A stretch of DNA of 26,373 nt from a virus. Positions 24,770 to 26,373 of this stretch are shown here, in pieces. The stretch spans positions 1-26,373 of IMG/VR virus record IMGVR_UViG_3300048006_000014, one strand, 5' to 3'. How positions within the stretch are numbered: position 1 is the first letter of the stretch; the number at the start of each line of letters is the position of its first letter. The notes beneath the pieces are model-generated. The model saw only the letters and a list, made by a program, of their open reading frames with translations, was not told the DNA's origin and did no database searches. The position numbers were made by a program, and so were the translations under genes.

Positions 24770-25128
24770 CACTATGTTTGTTACTGTTTAATTACGCAGT
24801 ACATAGTCACGAGCAAACACCTACATATCCAAAGTGGACAGTTAGTGGAGTTAGTGAAGTAAAGAAGACACAAATCAGGTTGTGGAACTCTCGACCTGAT
24901 ATAGAGTATTATGAGATAGGAGTATTCGATGGGGATTGGCAACCAATACCCTTTGTTACAGCTTATAAGATTCTCCCTGTCGAATACTTGCAAGAAGTTA
25001 AGATTGATATATACATTAGGGAAAGTAACATAGCAGAAGCTAGATATGTCTGTTCTTTATCTAAATTAAGGAGTAACGATGAGAGTCAAACTTTGTTAGC
25101 TACTAGGATATGTTCAAAATTCAAATAA
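24754..25128 (+). CDS. Small secreted protein with two cysteines (cassette gene 4)
   Basis: A 124-residue protein. Residues 1-18 (MRSSVALCLLLFNYAVHS) are a signal peptide. The mature part is rich in beta strands (TQIRLWNSRPDIEYYEIGVF and VKIDIYIRES) and has exactly two cysteines, C100 (RYVCSLSK) and C120 (ATRICSK). The immunoglobulin-like strand pattern beside a pilin-like neighbour makes a periplasmic chaperone-type fold conceivable, but it is much smaller than a PapD chaperone and lacks a recognisable motif. It overlaps the previous gene by 16 bases and the next by 19, with no clear ribosome site, so it depends on coupling. Confidence 0.65.
   Translation: MRSSVALCLLLFNYAVHSHEQTPTYPKWTVSGVSEVKKTQIRLWNSRPDIEYYEIGVFDGDWQPIPFVTAYKILPVEYLQEVKIDIYIRESNIAEARYVCSLSKLRSNDESQTLLATRICSKFK
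25079..25099 (+). CDS. Six-codon mini-ORF with a strong ribosome site
   Basis: AAGGAG (25068-25073) is placed 5 bases before an ATG that encodes MRVKLC and then stops, 10 bases before the ATG of the next secreted gene. It lies inside the 24754 gene in another frame. It may be a ribosome-loading leader that feeds re-initiation at 25110, whose own start has only a poorly spaced AGGA. It could also be a chance match; no sequence evidence beyond spacing. Confidence 0.3.
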   Translation: MRVKLC

Positions 25129-25541
25129 AATGTTTGCTGTTGCTAATGCTTAGTACACAAGTCATAGCTAACAGTAGCACATCCTTAAACCTACAATTAC
25201 CGAGTGGTGGCTCATCTTTTGGTACAGATAGTATTAAAGCAGGTGACTTAGACTGCTCAAACAGCATAGGAGGGTCAACAGTATTTGATGTCGGCATGAC
25301 TGGCATTGTTAATAACGCTGTAACACCTATCATTGGCAAAGAAGACCCAAACAACCCTGAAGCAAAACAAATAGGTGTCTATGCAAGAATTGTTATACCA
25401 CTTGATGCACCAAGAGAACGTATAAACTGTAACACGCTCTATCAACTTGAGCTACAAAGACGTAGGCTAGAGGTTGAAAAGTTGCGCCAAGAAATAGAAC
25501 TGTTAAAATCTATGCAACAAGGAGATGGTTTTGACAACTGA
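25110..25541 (+). CDS. Small secreted protein with helical end (cassette gene 5)
   Basis: A 143-residue protein. Residues 1-20 (basic MFKIQIK, hydrophobic CLLLLMLSTQVIA) are a signal peptide. The mature part has a Gly/Ser-rich beta region, then DCSNSIGGSTVFDVGMTGIV, VYARIVIPLDAPRERINC and a charged C-terminal helix (YQLELQRRRLEVEKLRQEIE) able to form a coiled coil. C49 and C107 are its only mature cysteines. It overlaps the previous gene and carries the next gene's ribosome site in its own 3' end. The last of five secreted proteins in a row; recurrent in marine phages, function unknown to me. Confidence 0.7.
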   Translation: MFKIQIKCLLLLMLSTQVIANSSTSLNLQLPSGGSSFGTDSIKAGDLDCSNSIGGSTVFDVGMTGIVNNAVTPIIGKEDPNNPEAKQIGVYARIVIPLDAPRERINCNTLYQLELQRRRLEVEKLRQEIELLKSMQQGDGFDN

Positions 25542-26001
25542 TTTAGGTGAAAAGGTAGCAGAAATAGAAGGCTTGGTCGATAAACGACTAAAGCTAGGAA
25601 GTTTAAGGTTTACATACACTCAGTTAGTAGGTGCATTTGCTCTGCTTTCTACGATTGTGGGTTCACTCTATGGAGGGTTCTTAATGTATCAAAAAGTTGA
25701 AGGAATCGCAAATTTGGACTTAGGAGCAATACAGGCATCTATGGAGGCTACGTCAGCAGATGTACTTAGAGTAGAAGAAGTAGCTAAAGAAATTAAGGTA
25801 GAACTTAAAGAAGACCTTGCTAGATTACGCACAGCACAATATAATCTTGAGAATAGGATTGATTCTAAACTTCAATCTATAGATGTACGCATTACTACAA
25901 TGGACAATAAGCTTGATAAATTTGACATACAGTTAGACGATACAGAAGAGAAACTAATGAAGCGAATACAGCAGTCATTAGACAACCCACTAAGTAACTG
26001 A
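25531..26001 (+). CDS. Membrane-anchored coiled-coil protein
   Basis: A 156-residue protein. The TTG at 25531 is preferred: GGAG (25521-25524) is spaced 6 bases from it, whereas it touches the in-frame ATG at 25525. One transmembrane helix (YTQLVGAFALLSTIVGSLYG then GFLMYQ, near residues 28-52) is followed by about 100 residues of charged heptad-like helix (EVAKEIKVELKEDLARLRTA, DSKLQSIDVRITTMDNKLDK). A short N-terminal helix lies before the membrane helix. The topology resembles an inner-membrane spanin or a holin accessory protein, but no catalytic or family motif is seen. It is placed between the secreted cassette and small membrane genes, compatible with a lysis or envelope role. Function inferred. 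Confidence 0.7.
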   Translation: MTTDLGEKVAEIEGLVDKRLKLGSLRFTYTQLVGAFALLSTIVGSLYGGFLMYQKVEGIANLDLGAIQASMEATSADVLRVEEVAKEIKVELKEDLARLRTAQYNLENRIDSKLQSIDVRITTMDNKLDKFDIQLDDTEEKLMKRIQQSLDNPLSN

Positions 26002-26017
26002 TAACATAGGAGATATT

Positions 26018-26062
26018 ATGCCAAAACGCGGAAGAAAAAAACCACCAGTAAAGAGGTACTGA
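26018..26062 (+). CDS. 14-residue basic micropeptide
   Basis: A 14-codon reading frame, MPKRGRKKPPVKRY, preceded by a strong AGGAG site spaced 6 bases, in the short space between two membrane-protein genes. Its TGA overlaps the next ATG (TGATG), and its last codons contain the AGAGG ribosome site of that gene. Seven of 14 residues are Lys or Arg. It is below usual gene-length cut-offs and would normally be missed. It may be a real peptide or a coupling device that loads ribosomes for the next gene; the strong site and the exact overlap argue that it is translated. Confidence 0.65.
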   Translation: MPKRGRKKPPVKRY

Positions 26063-26250
26063 TGACAGCAAAACAACAAGCACAGCTCGATAGACACGAG
26101 AAACAGATTGCCGACCTTTATAAAGACGTAAGAGAAATAAAGAACATGAACTTAAAATTTATGTCTATGGGTAAAGGATTATTAATAGGCTTTGCGGTTA
26201 TGGTAGCGGCTGATATTGGTATTGGCGAAATAATTATGAAACTTTTATGA
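26062..26250 (+). CDS. Small coiled-coil membrane protein, holin-like topology
   Basis: A 62-residue protein with a charged N-terminal helix (KQQAQLDRHEKQIADLYKDV then REIKN) and one C-terminal transmembrane helix (MGKGLLIGFAVMVAADIGIG). That layout, helix first and membrane segment last, resembles XhlA-type haemolysin/holin proteins, but it is short and no conserved motif proves it. Translation is coupled to the micropeptide (TGATG) and to the next gene (ATGA). No endolysin is visible in this window, so the lysis assignment stays open. Confidence 0.65.
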   Translation: MTAKQQAQLDRHEKQIADLYKDVREIKNMNLKFMSMGKGLLIGFAVMVAADIGIGEIIMKLL

Positions 26251-26373
26251 TTGCTTTTCTTACAAACATAGCACCGATAGGCTTAGGCTTCATTGCTAAA
26301 TTGTATGCACTCAAGAGTCAAGCGGCTTCTGACCAACAGAAGCTAATGATAGAAAATTTACAAGCTCGTAACG
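26247..26373 (+). CDS. Small membrane protein (3' partial)
   Basis: The ATG at 26247 overlaps the previous stop (ATGA) and the frame stays open to the right edge, showing 42 residues. It opens with a hydrophobic segment (MIAFLTNIAPIGLGFIAKLY) followed by a polar helix (ALKSQAASDQQKLMIENLQA). One membrane helix and a cytosolic or periplasmic coiled segment are likely. It continues the run of small membrane proteins; function unknown. Confidence 0.6.
   Translation, partial: MIAFLTNIAPIGLGFIAKLYALKSQAASDQQKLMIENLQARN

Noticed and set aside
1-26373. tRNA, rRNA, CRISPR array, integrase, IS element or attachment site
   Set aside because: None seen; nearly all of the window is protein-coding and the gaps are too short for such elements.

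Overview
This window is a stretch of a tailed bacteriophage genome, almost certainly a short-tailed (podovirus-type) phage of marine bacterioplankton. Every gene I can support lies on the + strand, packed with overlapping or nearly overlapping starts and stops. The DNA is AT-rich. The head genes are a P22-like portal, an acidic scaffold and an SU10-type major capsid protein. There is an SU10-type adaptor and a nozzle-like protein, no tape-measure or sheath gene is visible, and there is a set of large internal virion (ejection) proteins. The host cannot be read from the sequence. I see no tRNA, rRNA, CRISPR array, insertion sequence or integrase. Both ends are cut: the first gene is open to the left edge and the last to the right edge.

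Layout. (1) 2-2371: end of a large virion-type protein with an ART-like 'polyvalent protein' domain. (2) A near-consensus extended -10 promoter at 2372-2400. (3) 2428-10549: tail and ejection module: a GARGLDTPAER-motif protein, adaptor, small tail protein, a beta-repeat protein carrying a cupredoxin-like copper site, nozzle-like protein, small proteins, a GNAT-like protein and three internal virion candidates. (4) 10552-17427: a very large ejection candidate, portal, a small gene, scaffold and major capsid protein. (5) 17428-17524: the only sizeable gap, holding two inverted repeats that can form competing structures. (6) 17525-20090: a small capsid-linked gene, a tail fibre with a self-cleaving S74 chaperone, a glycine-rich adhesin and a small accessory protein. 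(7) 20112-22899: an especially AT-rich cassette with a flavin-dependent halogenase between two 2-oxoglutarate/Fe(II) oxygenase-like genes. (8) 22883-25541: five consecutive secreted proteins, each with an even number of cysteines after its signal peptide. (9) 25531-26373: small membrane proteins with coiled coils (holin/spanin-like in topology) and a 14-residue basic micropeptide.

How it fits together. Regions 1-6 build the particle and its host-recognition and DNA-ejection machinery. Region 7 adds enzymes that could halogenate and hydroxylate a small molecule or a protein. Regions 8-9 act at the host envelope, either on the host surface and periplasm or in lysis. The strongest candidates for something new are the oxygenase-halogenase-oxygenase cassette, the disulfide-type secreted cassette, the copper-site virion protein and the RNA structures after the capsid gene.
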